Shown: piece after piece, positions 8,072 to 16,065 of the stretch
Layout of the letters: each line of letters begins with the position of its first letter
How positions within the stretch are numbered: the stretch's first letter is position 1
Source: Candidatus Peribacteria bacterium
GTDB taxonomy: Bacteria > Patescibacteriota > Gracilibacteria > Peribacterales > Peribacteraceae
Direction: 5' to 3'
NCBI GenBank assembly: GCA_023245935.1
Contig: JAHFJM010000006.1
Coordinates: 1 to 35,032 of the forward strand
Length of the DNA stretch: 35,032 nt
Translations under genes and position numbers: made by a program
The notes under the pieces: model-generated
Database searches by the model: none
Seen by the model: only the letters and a program-made list of their open reading frames with translations
Told to the model about the DNA's origin: nothing

Positions 8072-8518
8072 CTAACCGCTTACCGAGGCGCTGTTGCCAA
8101 CCGGTACCTTGAAGCCACGAGCCAGGATAAACTCGGCCGAGACCGGAATATCGTGACCTGCAGCCGAAGGAGTGACGAGCGGAGTTACTTTGAGGTAACG
8201 CTGCCGACTCGTGCCGAGACCTTCGATTCGGATGTCACAAGCCAAGCCCGCGGCGGTCGTGGTACCAGTTACAGTACCAGTCGCTCCGGAAATGTCGGTG
8301 AATGTTCCGTTAGAAGTCGCGCACTCCTGCACCTGAATGGAAACAACGTAGGTGATCGCGGTACCGGTGGCAGAGCCAACGGCGACGTGAAGCATACCGG
8401 TGTTGTATCCCTGCGTGTCGCAAGCGGAAATCGCTGCGGCAACGGGAGTACCGGTGCTCGTGACCACGGACGGCCGAACGGCCGTCACTATCTTTACATT
8501 GTCGTATACACTGCGCAT
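8072..8518 (-). CDS. Capsid-associated or decoration-type structural protein
   Basis: The 148-residue protein has no catalytic motif and I do not assign a family. It is Thr/Ala/Gly-rich and strand-rich (TGMLHVAVGSATGTAITYVVSIQVQECATSNGTF). It has a repeated VTGTT-type stretch and a basic segment RQRYLKVTPLVTPSAAGH before the C-terminus. It lies between the capsid/GE-rich protein pair and the connector, where decoration proteins or extra neck proteins are usually coded. It contains three cysteines. A structural role is inferred from position and composition. Confidence 0.55.
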   Translation of the reverse strand: MRSVYDNVKIVTAVRPSVVTSTGTPVAAAISACDTQGYNTGMLHVAVGSATGTAITYVVSIQVQECATSNGTFTDISGATGTVTGTTTAAGLACDIRIEGLGTSRQRYLKVTPLVTPSAAGHDIPVSAEFILARGFKVPVGNSASVSG

Positions 8519-8555
8519 GATCGTTTTTTCTAATGCCCTATGATCTTGTCAGATC

Positions 8556-8606
8556 CCCTCTCTGTTCGACTTTCTTGGATGCGGACGCATCACGAGAAAG
8601 AGAGGG
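8556..8606 (-). other. Composite hairpin in a gene-free gap
   Basis: The 111-base gap 8519-8629 holds a nested structure. An inner perfect hairpin GATGCG-GA-CGCATC (8578-8591) is extended by CTTTCT/AGAAAG (8570-8575 with 8595-8600) and CCCTCT/AGAGGG (8556-8561 with 8601-8606). There is no U-tract, so a terminator is unlikely. I see no gene in the gap. Confidence 0.4.
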
Positions 8607-8629
8607 CGGTGCGGGGTTCCGTTAGGCGT

Positions 8630-8977
8630 TTATTCTCCCGCTGCACCACTTCCCTCGCCGGCGCCTTCACCAGTTCCGGCTCCTGCGCCGTCACCAGATC
8701 CTTCGCCTTCTCCGGAAGTGTCTTTGTTGCCTTCACCTTCACCGGACGCAGCGCCTTCGCCCTCGCCCGCGGCTGCAGATCCTTCGCCTTCTCCGGATCC
8801 TTCACCGTTACTTTCCGAGGCAGCCGCGCCATTCTCGGCCGCGGATCCTTCCTCGACCAACTCCACGCGAGGAGTCGGTTCACCGGCGTTATAGCTGTTC
8901 GCCTGCTCCGCCGTGAGTTCCACGATCGATCCAACTTCTAAGCCGTTCGTCGGGAGTAAAACTTTGTATTTGTTCAT
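8630..8977 (-). CDS. Small capsid-module protein with acidic Gly/Glu-rich tail
   Basis: The 115-residue protein has two parts. The first 38 residues (MNKYKVLLPTNGLEVGSIVELTAEQANSYNAG) resemble a small beta domain often coded next to the major capsid gene. The rest is a low-complexity acidic tail built from SGEGEG/AGEGEG units with almost no hydrophobic residues. Such tails are expected to be disordered. The tail could be an unstructured spike on the capsid or a scaffold-like charge mimic; neither is shown. The leader has AAAGGTCG 42 bases upstream and a long A/T stretch next to the ATG. Confidence 0.65.
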   Translation of the reverse strand: MNKYKVLLPTNGLEVGSIVELTAEQANSYNAGEPTPRVELVEEGSAAENGAAASESNGEGSGEGEGSAAAGEGEGAASGEGEGNKDTSGEGEGSGDGAGAGTGEGAGEGSGAAGE

Positions 8978-9019
8978 GATGTTTTTTTATTTATTTTTTT
9001 TGTTCTTTCGTAGCTGTCT

Positions 9020-9027
9020 CGACCTTT
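9020..9027 (-). promoter_or_regulatory. AAAGGTCG leader motif
   Basis: Minus-strand AAAGGTCG, 42 bases before the ATG at 8977. This is the longest spacing in the set. Confidence 0.4.
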
Positions 9028-9098
9028 GTACCTCCGGCTCTGGCTGCTCCCGAACGCGAGGATCACGATCGGGAGAGTGTCAGAGCCCAAGGCTTTGA

Positions 9099-10280
9099 CT
9101 AAGTTCCGGTCTTTGCGACCGCAAACGCTGCGGATAAGGTGTTCACGAGCGCGTGGCGGTGGCTGTAAACCAATCCGCGCTGCTGCGCTTTCGCAATTTC
9201 CTTACCACCGAAGCTGCCGGAACGGAACTCCTCAACTTCCATTTCGCCCTTGTCGCCGTAGGCGAAGGCTTTGAGGTTTCCGAACACGATGAACTTCGTA
9301 GCGGTGCCAGTGGCAGAGAGAGCGGGGAAGTGCCGGCTAGTGAAAACCGGATAACCCAAGATCTCGCCTGCCGGACGCACTCCACCTGCAGCGGGGAACT
9401 GTGCGAGCACATTGTTCGAGGCCGCACCAGAGTACGGCAAAATGTATTCGTTCGTTCCTTTCTGCGAGCGGAGGGAAGCCCAAACGGTGCGATGCATGTA
9501 AAAGCCGGCACCATTCAGAACACTTTCCTCGACGGATCCGATCAAGGTCGAGCTGTCATCGATTACCTTGTACAACGCAAAGGTCGTACCGGTGATCGTA
9601 GTGACGTTCACGTCCGAGTCGTTTAAGAGACCCAAGAACGGAGCACCCGTACCATTGAAAGCCTGCTTGTCAATCATGTTCGCAAGAGCTTCGCCACCGA
9701 GAGCGAGGAGCCAGTCCGCGAGGTTGACAGAGGCATCTTGCATAAGAGCCTTGCCGACCACGAAGGACAACTGCCACGTCTTAGTGATAAGCCGCGCCTG
9801 ATTGAAAGTCAGAGCTGTATCGGAACCGCCAGCGTCTACGCCGAGGTACTCACCCTCCAAGAAGGAGCCGGTGTACGCCGGAATGTCGAGCTCGTCGGTA
9901 GACATAGGCCATCGCTGCGCCTGTGACATGACGAGACCAACCGAGGCCGCGATGCGCTGAATGGCGCTCGCAACTTCCGTCGAAACCAAGTATCCGCCGC
10001 GGTTGTCCTGATCGCCGATAAGAGCCTCATTCGCTTTGGTATCAATGCGATCGCCGAAAGCGGCCGCCTTAACTGCCTTTGCGAACGCGATCTTAGTGTC
10101 GTCAGTGAGGCCGCTGCGATCTTGACCAAAGAGAGCACGCTCTAAGCGCATCTTCTCAACGATCGATTTCGTTTCGGCCGCAACCATCGGGGAGAGCACG
10201 TTCTTGAGCTTCTCCTCCATTACGGAGTCGAAAGCCTTCGCGAGCTTTTCCTCTAACTGTTTTAGCTGTTGTTCGTTCAT
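9099..10280 (-). CDS. Major capsid protein, HK97 fold
   Basis: The 393-residue protein has an N-terminal coiled coil (MNEQQLKQLEEKLAKAFDSVMEEKLKNVL) that may act as the scaffold-like delta domain. The HK97-fold body follows: DNRGGYLVSTEVASAIQRIAASVGLVMSQAQRW, TWQLSFVVGKALMQDA, and a C-terminal part with GEILGYPVFTSRHFP, FGNLKAFAYGDKGEMEVE and QQRGLVYSHRHALVN. The length is typical for this fold. It lies directly after the prohead protease, which probably trims the N-terminal arm during maturation, though I cannot place the cleavage site. Even this presumably abundant protein has no SD: its ATG follows an A-rich stretch. Confidence 0.93.
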   Translation of the reverse strand: MNEQQLKQLEEKLAKAFDSVMEEKLKNVLSPMVAAETKSIVEKMRLERALFGQDRSGLTDDTKIAFAKAVKAAAFGDRIDTKANEALIGDQDNRGGYLVSTEVASAIQRIAASVGLVMSQAQRWPMSTDELDIPAYTGSFLEGEYLGVDAGGSDTALTFNQARLITKTWQLSFVVGKALMQDASVNLADWLLALGGEALANMIDKQAFNGTGAPFLGLLNDSDVNVTTITGTTFALYKVIDDSSTLIGSVEESVLNGAGFYMHRTVWASLRSQKGTNEYILPYSGAASNNVLAQFPAAGGVRPAGEILGYPVFTSRHFPALSATGTATKFIVFGNLKAFAYGDKGEMEVEEFRSGSFGGKEIAKAQQRGLVYSHRHALVNTLSAAFAVAKTGT

Positions 10281-10315
10281 TTTTTTATTTTTAAGAGATG
10301 AAATACTCCCGATAA

Positions 10316-11569
10316 CTAGCGCACGCGCTTGGTCTTTTCCTCGGCGATCCGTTTATTGATCTTTTCGAGGGAACACTGCGCGACGGTAGTTATCGACCGC
10401 ACGAGCCGCTGCACCGCGAGGAAGTCATCAAGACTTTCCATCTTGAGACCCTTCACGGCATCCACGACTCCTGCAGCTTCCGACCTTTGCTCTAGGGCAT
10501 CGCCATCGCGATGTTCCTCCCCCTCGGAGATCCCGAGCTTTTGCTCGACATCTGCGATTACAGATTTGATGGCTTGAATGGAGGGATCCGATTTAACGGC
10601 TTCGGAGATCGCGGCTTTGCCGGCCGAGCTCTGTCCGTATTCCGTTTGAAGAATGTCGAGGATCAACTTCGATGCGGTGACGAACGCGGTATCGATCACG
10701 TTCTGCAACTGCACGAGGATCGCGCCGATCTGCTGCACGTCTTTCTCTTTGTGCTCGGCCTTCGCGTAGTAGTCCTCGATAAGTTTCTGATCCGATTCTT
10801 TCGCCAATTCTTCCGCAGTTTTTTCCGGAGCGGGCGCGGCTTTCGGCTTACATACCATGCCGCCATTCCCGTCATCTTCCATCACTCCGGCTGCACCGTC
10901 ATCCATCGTGCAGTCATCGCCGATCGCTTTCGCTGCCTTCGCGATACAAACGCCTTCCGCGTCCATAACGCCTTCCGATCCATCGTCCATAGTGCAAGTA
11001 TCCCCTTCTGCCTTTGCTTCGATCTTCAAGCCTTTCGCGGAGAGCATCGCAAAGTCGATGCCGAGTTTCTTGGCCTGCGAGAGAGAGAGGGCATAAGGAT
11101 TAGCCGGTACTGGCACAAAGGAGAACTCGAGGAGCTCCGCCTTTGTGATTTCGTTGCCGACCATCTCGAGGGCGATAAAGCCTACAGATGTCGCGCGGAC
11201 AATTTTCAAGTCATAAAGCCTGCGTACCTGCTGCGCGAAGGGGTTAGCCTCCTCCGGAGCAAAGCGGCCACGCGCGACGAGCTTACCTTCCTCTAATGAG
11301 ATAGAGTCGCAGACGCCGATCGGGAGAGAGTAGTAGTCATGCCCCCAAAGGACGACCGGATTTTCCATATACCGCGACAGATCCCATCCGTTCTGATTAA
11401 CGGACTCGCCTTGCCGATCGACATCGGCTGTGGAGATTACGACCTCAAAACTGCCCGAGTCGGTTGCTGCCTTCGTTGCTTCAACGAGCGATTTGAACTC
11501 TGCTTGCGCAAGGATCTCGCTCATCTTCGCCTTCACTTCCTCTGAAAGTTTTCGTAGTTTTTCGTTCAT
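10316..11569 (-). CDS. Prohead protease fused to a scaffold-like tail
   Basis: The 417-residue protein contains an HK97-type prohead serine protease at about residues 35-165. The likely catalytic His77 is in NPVVLWGHDYYSLPIG and Ser128 in RATSVGF, followed by the conserved ELLEFSFVPVPANPYAL. A duplicated Cys motif follows: TCTMDDGSEGVMDAEGVC (190-208) and DCTMDDGAAGVMEDDGNGG (219-237, with Cys240). The last 170 residues are charged and helical (KTAEELAKESDQKLIEDYYAKAEHK) and may serve as internal scaffold that is degraded on maturation. It is placed before the capsid gene as usual. It is longer than the typical protease of about 200 residues because of the tail. Confidence 0.88.
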   Translation of the reverse strand: MNEKLRKLSEEVKAKMSEILAQAEFKSLVEATKAATDSGSFEVVISTADVDRQGESVNQNGWDLSRYMENPVVLWGHDYYSLPIGVCDSISLEEGKLVARGRFAPEEANPFAQQVRRLYDLKIVRATSVGFIALEMVGNEITKAELLEFSFVPVPANPYALSLSQAKKLGIDFAMLSAKGLKIEAKAEGDTCTMDDGSEGVMDAEGVCIAKAAKAIGDDCTMDDGAAGVMEDDGNGGMVCKPKAAPAPEKTAEELAKESDQKLIEDYYAKAEHKEKDVQQIGAILVQLQNVIDTAFVTASKLILDILQTEYGQSSAGKAAISEAVKSDPSIQAIKSVIADVEQKLGISEGEEHRDGDALEQRSEAAGVVDAVKGLKMESLDDFLAVQRLVRSITTVAQCSLEKINKRIAEEKTKRVR

Positions 11570-11598
11570 GATTTTATTTTATCATTTTGTTTTTTTAT

Positions 11599-11630
11599 CG
11601 ACCTTGTGGGTAAGTGACAATTCGACCTTT
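11599..11630 (-). promoter_or_regulatory. AAAGGTCG leader motif, two copies (one variant)
   Basis: Minus-strand AAAGGTCG at 11623-11630 and CAAGGTCG at 11599-11606, 53 and 29 bases before the protease ATG at 11569. The spacer next to the ATG is almost all A and T. Confidence 0.45.
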
Positions 11631-12680
11631 TTATTGCAATCCATTTCTGGTTTTCATTGATGCAGCCGCGAGACCGTTCACCGACTTCGGTGAGGCAAGA
11701 CCATTAACGGTCTTGATCGAGCTCTGCGGTGGCATAAATGAAACCATATTGCCTGCTATTTTTTGTCCTGCGGATGTGTTAGAGACTGTCATGCTTTGAG
11801 ATCCAGTGCCTACAGTGCCGTTGCTATCGAATATACCTGCACCTGCCGCCTCGCTTTGTCGTTGTGTCGCTCCTAATGTAGCCGTCGGCTGCCCGACTAA
11901 GGTTCGATAGCCTGCCACCAGCCAACAGTTCGATTTGACAACAGTAGTGGTAAGTAGTAAGGCGGTAACTGCGCTGCCTTTGGTTTGGCTATCTATCGGA
12001 GCACTCTGTGCTACTCCCGAGTACACGGCGGCCTCTGAAATACCTCCGGAAGAATCATCGAACGTGACGACATTGTTGTGCGCTCCGGTCGAAGGGTTTA
12101 CCAAGTACCAAAGAGAGACGTAAGCGTTCTGATCTGGCTCTTGCTGCTCATCGATCTTGGTATGGCTCTCGCTCGTATTAAAAACCACGCTTGATGTGTG
12201 TCCGGTACCTGCTCGGCCGGCGAACACATTCGAGATCATTAAGCGGTTAGCTCCGGAAGGTGTAATCGAGTAGGTGATAGTGCTCGCGCTCTGATACCCG
12301 CTGCCATTCGCGCTCGTTTCGTATGCGATCGCAAAGAGATAGTTTGAGGGCATCGGCCGCAATCCGATCGGAGCGAAGCTCGGAGTGAATACTAAAGAGG
12401 GGATTGCTACTTTGACCTTGCCGCGGATCACTCCTTCGACGTAGCAAAAAAAGCTCTCGATCGTACCGAAACGGACGATCGTGTAGCCGTTATTCCACCC
12501 CACCGCGGTCTCAAAGCGCTGCTCGAAGTCTCGGAAAAATATCTGCTCGTATATGCGAAACAGATTAAAGACGAAGCTCTCGCGCGACCATTCCATCTTC
12601 GGGAGATAGCGCTGCCGGCCGGTAAGATAGGCCATCGCCTCCGGCAAAACCATTCTTATTTTCCAGAAGATCTTCATCAT
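11631..12680 (-). CDS. Structural protein of the head module (fibre-like)
   Basis: The 349-residue protein has a basic and aromatic N-terminus (MMKIFWKIRMVLPEAMAYLTGRQRYLP) that could anchor it to the head. It is followed by a strand-rich domain with many Ser, Thr, Asn and Gly residues (RLMISNVFAGRAGTGHTSSVVFN, YVSLWYLVNPSTGAHNNVVTFDD). The last 30 residues contain three related units: KTVNGLA, KSVNGLA and KTRNGLQ. I do not recognise a named family. Placed between portal and protease, and overlapping the previous gene by ATGA, it is probably a virion surface or head-fibre protein. Confidence 0.55.
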   Translation of the reverse strand: MMKIFWKIRMVLPEAMAYLTGRQRYLPKMEWSRESFVFNLFRIYEQIFFRDFEQRFETAVGWNNGYTIVRFGTIESFFCYVEGVIRGKVKVAIPSLVFTPSFAPIGLRPMPSNYLFAIAYETSANGSGYQSASTITYSITPSGANRLMISNVFAGRAGTGHTSSVVFNTSESHTKIDEQQEPDQNAYVSLWYLVNPSTGAHNNVVTFDDSSGGISEAAVYSGVAQSAPIDSQTKGSAVTALLLTTTVVKSNCWLVAGYRTLVGQPTATLGATQRQSEAAGAGIFDSNGTVGTGSQSMTVSNTSAGQKIAGNMVSFMPPQSSIKTVNGLASPKSVNGLAAASMKTRNGLQ

Positions 12681-13543
12681 GTGTGTGTCATGTAATCCGG
12701 AGAAGGAGCGAAGAAAAGCTCGTCGGCGGTAGTGCTAAAGCCGATCACTCGGATTACCTGATCGGCTCCGGAAGGCTGCGCGGTTACGATCGTGCCTACC
12801 GGTGTACCCATATAGACCGGAGCTCCTACTGTAAGCGTCGGGAACTGCGCATCGGCGCGGATCTTGCCCCATCGCAATACGGTTACTGGACTTCCATTAC
12901 CGCCTGCGGCAACCACCACCATCGCAAGCATATTAGCGCCAGTACCCGTGCCGGACGCAGAAGCCTTCGCCCAAGATCCCGTTGAAGATCCGTAGACGAG
13001 CTCACCAAATGCGAGAGCTGCGGATGCGGTACCTACTTCCGTTATGCCGCAATACTTTCCGTCGGCCGAGAGTTGCGGCACGAGAGCGATCGAGACATTC
13101 TCGGAGAGCGTCGCGTTTCCGCCCAAAGTAAATGCCGGCAGAGTCCATACTCCGGATGCACTCCATGTGCCTTTCGCTACTGCGGTATCTAAAGTCTTAT
13201 TCGTAAGCGTCTGTGTGTCGCTGCTTCCAACAGGAGTACCAGTCGGCACGTCTTTCGTCGCAACCGGCACTCCCGATCCATTGAACGAGAGGAACTTGCT
13301 CGCGTTGCCTATGACGGTCTTGAGCGAGGCGATGCCGAGATCTTGTACGGTGTTATCATCGCCGTCGATCGTCTTATTCGTGAGTACCTGCGATAAAGAA
13401 GCGAGGTAAGTCGCGATCGCTGTCTTTAAGTTAGACCACGTTATTTTCTTCGTGGCCGGCGTCGTTACGTCGACGATCGGAAGAACGTCGGTATCGATCG
13501 GCGAGCTATACGAAGTGAGATCTGATATTTTTTGATCGGCCAT
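12677..13543 (-). CDS. Head or tail fibre-like structural protein
   Basis: The 288-residue protein starts MADQKISDLTSYSSPIDTDVLPIVDVTTPATKKITWSNLK, a well-known N-terminal motif of phage fibre and virion-surface proteins. A repeated LTNKTIDGDDNT / LTNKTLDTAVAKG motif follows, typical of fibre shaft entry. The remainder is Gly/Ser/Thr-rich beta sequence. Its location between the portal and protease genes, rather than in the tail module, makes a head fibre or decoration protein more likely than a tail fibre. It is one base from the portal stop. Confidence 0.7.
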   Translation of the reverse strand: MADQKISDLTSYSSPIDTDVLPIVDVTTPATKKITWSNLKTAIATYLASLSQVLTNKTIDGDDNTVQDLGIASLKTVIGNASKFLSFNGSGVPVATKDVPTGTPVGSSDTQTLTNKTLDTAVAKGTWSASGVWTLPAFTLGGNATLSENVSIALVPQLSADGKYCGITEVGTASAALAFGELVYGSSTGSWAKASASGTGTGANMLAMVVVAAGGNGSPVTVLRWGKIRADAQFPTLTVGAPVYMGTPVGTIVTAQPSGADQVIRVIGFSTTADELFFAPSPDYMTHT

Positions 13544-13544
13544 T

Positions 13545-15746
13545 TTATTCGAGTGAGATTTCTTCCGGACGGATATAGCAGCGGCAGCTCACATGGAGCG
13601 GAGGCGCGGATACGTTCGAGTAATCTACTTGGAACTTGGAACCATCGGATCCCGTCACCTCATCGCCTTTCTTGAAGAAGTCCTCATCGATCGAAATGAT
13701 CTTGCCGTTCATCGGTGCGCAATACGGACAAACACGCTCGTCGGCCGCGGTGTACCATTTCTGTGACTTCACAACTCCGGACTGCTTCCATGCCTGCTGT
13801 GTGGAATAGTTAGCGATCCGGAACGTCTCGGTGCGAGCAACCTGCTCCGCGCGTACTTCATCCGAGTAGTCATAGACGCCATTCACGACATCCGCGAGCT
13901 CGTCCTGCGAGAGACCTTCCTTCAAGCCCTGCTCGAGCTTGCCCTTGAGCATGTCGCGGGTAGTCTCGTTGTAGCTTTCAGCGAGAAGTTCGATCGCTCG
14001 ATCAAGCGCCTTACGGACTTCCGGAGAAAGAATATCGAGATCAGAAATACCCAAGAGTGCCGCGGCTTCCTTGCCCTCTCTGCCGGCGAGCTCATAGAGG
14101 ATCGGCGTAGAGAGATCCACGAACGCGCTCATACTATCCTTGAGATCAAAGAGGTCGTTTTTATTGATCGCCTTAGCCTCTGCTCCTGCGAAACCTTTTA
14201 TGGCTTTCGGTAGGTTCGCGATGACCTCTTTGCGCTGCTTGTTATTAAAGTCCTCGATCGCGGTGCGCTGCTTTTTTTCGTAAGGCGTGACGCGCAAGGC
14301 GAAACCCTTATAGATCTTTTCGTACTCGTCATCGGAGAGCTGCGTGATCTCGGCGCGGTTCTTGGACTTGATCTGCTCGATGTCTTTAATGAGCTCTGCA
14401 ATATCTGCAGCGGCTTTTTCCGCGATCGTTTTCGTGATCGATTGACGCTTCTTCATATTCATGGCGAAACGAGATTTAGTAATCCCCTTCCGGCCGGACT
14501 GATTCATCTGCTTCGGCTGCTGTATCGGCGCACCGAGCGGCGTGAAGTTGAAGGGGATCTGCACCTCATCTCCACCCTCCACCGGATCAAGACCGAAGTA
14601 AGTCTGCCGTGCTTCGTTTGCACTCATCACCGGAGCTCCGCCGGTCGCCTTGCTCATCTCGTCCATCTTCTGCGCACGATCTTCCGGCACCGGATCAGTG
14701 AAGGAAAGATAATACTCATCGCCGTAGCGCGGCACCAAGAACTCGTTCAAGTAGCTCGTGATGAACTTCATGATCGGTTTAATCGTGCGTGCCGCGAAAA
14801 CGTAATCGGTAGCTTCTGCGTTGGCTCGGTTGACATCATCCGTGATACCTAGTGCAGTGCGAGGCACCTTAAAACCGGCGATGATCCGATCGCGCATCAT
14901 ATCCATGAGGTTCGGGAAGTCGAGATCCTTCTGCGTCTTGCCGCCTTCCTCGTATTTTGTACCCTTCGGCAACGCAAGAACCTTATAGGCGTTCTCTACG
15001 CCCTTAAACGCGGCTTCGAAAGAAGTCTTGAGATACTCGAGCTGCTCCGGAGTGTATGCGGCGTCAGTCTCGAGGAAGCCGCCGATGCGGGCGCCATTCA
15101 AGAAGAAGCGTCGATTAAACTCCATCGCGTAGTTATCGGCGTCCACCCACTGCGCGATCGATTGGATCGTGCCGATGCCTTCGAACGGATCATTAGGATC
15201 GGGATATTTGAAGTGAATGATCTCGTAAGGCTTGAAGCTATAGGTCTTTTGGCCGAGGCGGTACTCATAGCCCTGTATGCGCGTCGGGAACTCCTCGCGA
15301 TTTACCACTGTCTTGACTTTAGAAGGCGTCATGATGTGGATAGCGAGCGGCTTATCAGTATCGTTTTTCACGCCCTCGAGATACCAGAACGCATTACCCA
15401 CTGCTTCAAGATGTGCGGCAGTAACATACTTGAGCTCGATGCCGGTCTGATAATCATTCACGCCGTTCAAGAGATCGAGCAGATCATGCTCGAAGATCTC
15501 CGTGTCGGCCTCTTTCCCCATTTTGAAAAGTTTGTGCTCGAGGCCGGACACTTCCATCGCGATCGCACGAGTCGCTGCATACACCCATCCGGTATAAACC
15601 TCAAGAGCTTTCTCCGGAGAGATCTTCTTGTTCTGCGCCCACAATGTAAAAGGGTTCACGCTATAGCTCGAGGCCACGGACGGAGCGGATGCTTTCTCGG
15701 CTCGGATCCATCCCCACTTGCTAATCAGTCTTTCGAATCGGTTCAT
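13545..15746 (-). CDS. Portal protein fused to MuF-type head morphogenesis domain
   Basis: The 733-residue protein joins two normally separate head proteins. Residues 1-400 are an HK97/lambda-type portal: EVYTGWVYAATRAIAMEVSGL, KPYEIIHFKYPDPNDPFEGIGTI, and FKVPRTALGITDDVNRANAEATDYVFAARTI. Residues 430-733 are mostly helical and end in a Mu gpF / SPP1 gp7-like domain: ARTETFRIANYSTQQAWKQSG, WYTAADERVCPYCAPMNGKII, and APPLHVSCRCYIRP, with a Cys-x2-Cys and Cys-x-Cys pair able to bind zinc. The portal forms the DNA entry ring and MuF proteins enter the head in small numbers. A fusion fixes their ratio at 1:1 unless it is processed. Its ATG lies five bases after the stop of the upstream zinc-ribbon gene and has no SD. 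Confidence 0.92.
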   Translation of the reverse strand: MNRFERLISKWGWIRAEKASAPSVASSYSVNPFTLWAQNKKISPEKALEVYTGWVYAATRAIAMEVSGLEHKLFKMGKEADTEIFEHDLLDLLNGVNDYQTGIELKYVTAAHLEAVGNAFWYLEGVKNDTDKPLAIHIMTPSKVKTVVNREEFPTRIQGYEYRLGQKTYSFKPYEIIHFKYPDPNDPFEGIGTIQSIAQWVDADNYAMEFNRRFFLNGARIGGFLETDAAYTPEQLEYLKTSFEAAFKGVENAYKVLALPKGTKYEEGGKTQKDLDFPNLMDMMRDRIIAGFKVPRTALGITDDVNRANAEATDYVFAARTIKPIMKFITSYLNEFLVPRYGDEYYLSFTDPVPEDRAQKMDEMSKATGGAPVMSANEARQTYFGLDPVEGGDEVQIPFNFTPLGAPIQQPKQMNQSGRKGITKSRFAMNMKKRQSITKTIAEKAAADIAELIKDIEQIKSKNRAEITQLSDDEYEKIYKGFALRVTPYEKKQRTAIEDFNNKQRKEVIANLPKAIKGFAGAEAKAINKNDLFDLKDSMSAFVDLSTPILYELAGREGKEAAALLGISDLDILSPEVRKALDRAIELLAESYNETTRDMLKGKLEQGLKEGLSQDELADVVNGVYDYSDEVRAEQVARTETFRIANYSTQQAWKQSGVVKSQKWYTAADERVCPYCAPMNGKIISIDEDFFKKGDEVTGSDGSKFQVDYSNVSAPPLHVSCRCYIRPEEISLE

Positions 15747-15751
15747 AAGTT

Positions 15752-15883
15752 TTATTGAGGTTCTTGATAGTTAGAAGAAGTAAGCCAAACGAAACCGTCG
15801 CACGTCGGGCATCGCTTTGAGATGTCGGCCGCGGCTTCTTCGGAAAAATCCGTATTGCACTTTGGACAATGGTATTCAGTCAT
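15752..15883 (-). CDS. 43-residue zinc-ribbon protein, first gene of the late operon
   Basis: A short gene from ATG 15883 to TAA 15752. The protein opens MTEYHCPKCNTDFSE and has a second pair in KRCPTCDG, so it is a complete treble-clef or zinc-ribbon with CxxC...CxxC. It resembles the proteins at 16676 and 16276 (MTHYQCTHC..., MTEYCAEC...) and looks like part of a local family of tiny zinc proteins. It precedes the portal gene by five bases and directly follows a hairpin with a T6 tract, so it is the first product of the late transcript. The function is unknown; it may bind RNA, RNA polymerase or protein. Confidence 0.7.
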   Translation of the reverse strand: MTEYHCPKCNTDFSEEAAADISKRCPTCDGFVWLTSSNYQEPQ

Positions 15884-15886
15884 AAT

Positions 15887-15938
15887 AAAAAAGGAGCTCG
15901 TGCATGATCTTCGTGAGGTAAAGATCAGCTCGAGCCCC
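15887..15938 (-). terminator. Terminator-like hairpin directly before the first late gene
   Basis: On the minus strand the outer stem pairs 15931-15938 with 15893-15900 (GGGGCTCG with CGAGCTCC, one mismatch) and the inner stem pairs GATCTT with AAGATC. TTTTTTATT follows at once, then the ATG of the late operon. It looks like an intrinsic terminator or attenuator that late transcription would have to pass. Confidence 0.6.
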
Positions 15939-15976
15939 GTGTGTTCTTCACTTGAGGCGCCGCGCTATTTGACTTT

Positions 15977-15985
15977 AATATAGCA
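15977..15985 (-). promoter_or_regulatory. Putative late promoter (extended -10 TGCTATATT)
   Basis: The minus strand has TGCTATATT with no recognisable -35. The box GAGTTATCCACA (16004-16015) sits 21 bases upstream of the -10, where a -35 or activator site would be. A start near 15970 would give a leader of about 80 bases ending in the hairpin before the late genes. Confidence 0.4.
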
Positions 15986-16003
15986 TTTCATTTTTCTATG
16001 GTC

Positions 16004-16015
16004 TGTGGATAACTC
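16004..16015 (-). promoter_or_regulatory. GAGTTATCCACA box (contains consensus DnaA box)
   Basis: The minus strand reads GAGTTATCCACA, including TTATCCACA, which matches the bacterial DnaA-box consensus. The same 12 bases occur at 32612-32623, and with one change (CACT) at 33295-33306. All three are intergenic and next to transcription signals. Confidence 0.5.
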
Positions 16016-16023
16016 AAAAAGAT

Positions 16024-16049
16024 AGGCTCCCGAGCGATGGCGGGAGCCT
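16024..16049 (-). terminator. Intrinsic terminator after the 33-residue zinc-ribbon gene
   Basis: AGGCTCCCG (16024-16032) pairs with CGGGAGCCT (16041-16049) around an 8-base loop. On the minus strand the stem is followed by ATCTTTTT. It separates the mini-operon from the late promoter. Confidence 0.75.
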
Positions 16050-16065
16050 TAACTTTATGCACCGG

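Noticed and set aside
8640-8860. Repetitive tract as an independent satellite or CRISPR
   Set aside because: The repeats encode the Gly/Glu-rich tail of the protein in frame, with no spacer-like sequence.
10511-11296. Plus-strand open frame of 261 codons
   Set aside because: It is antisense to the prohead protease, has no family motif and is Arg/Phe-rich as expected of a shadow frame.
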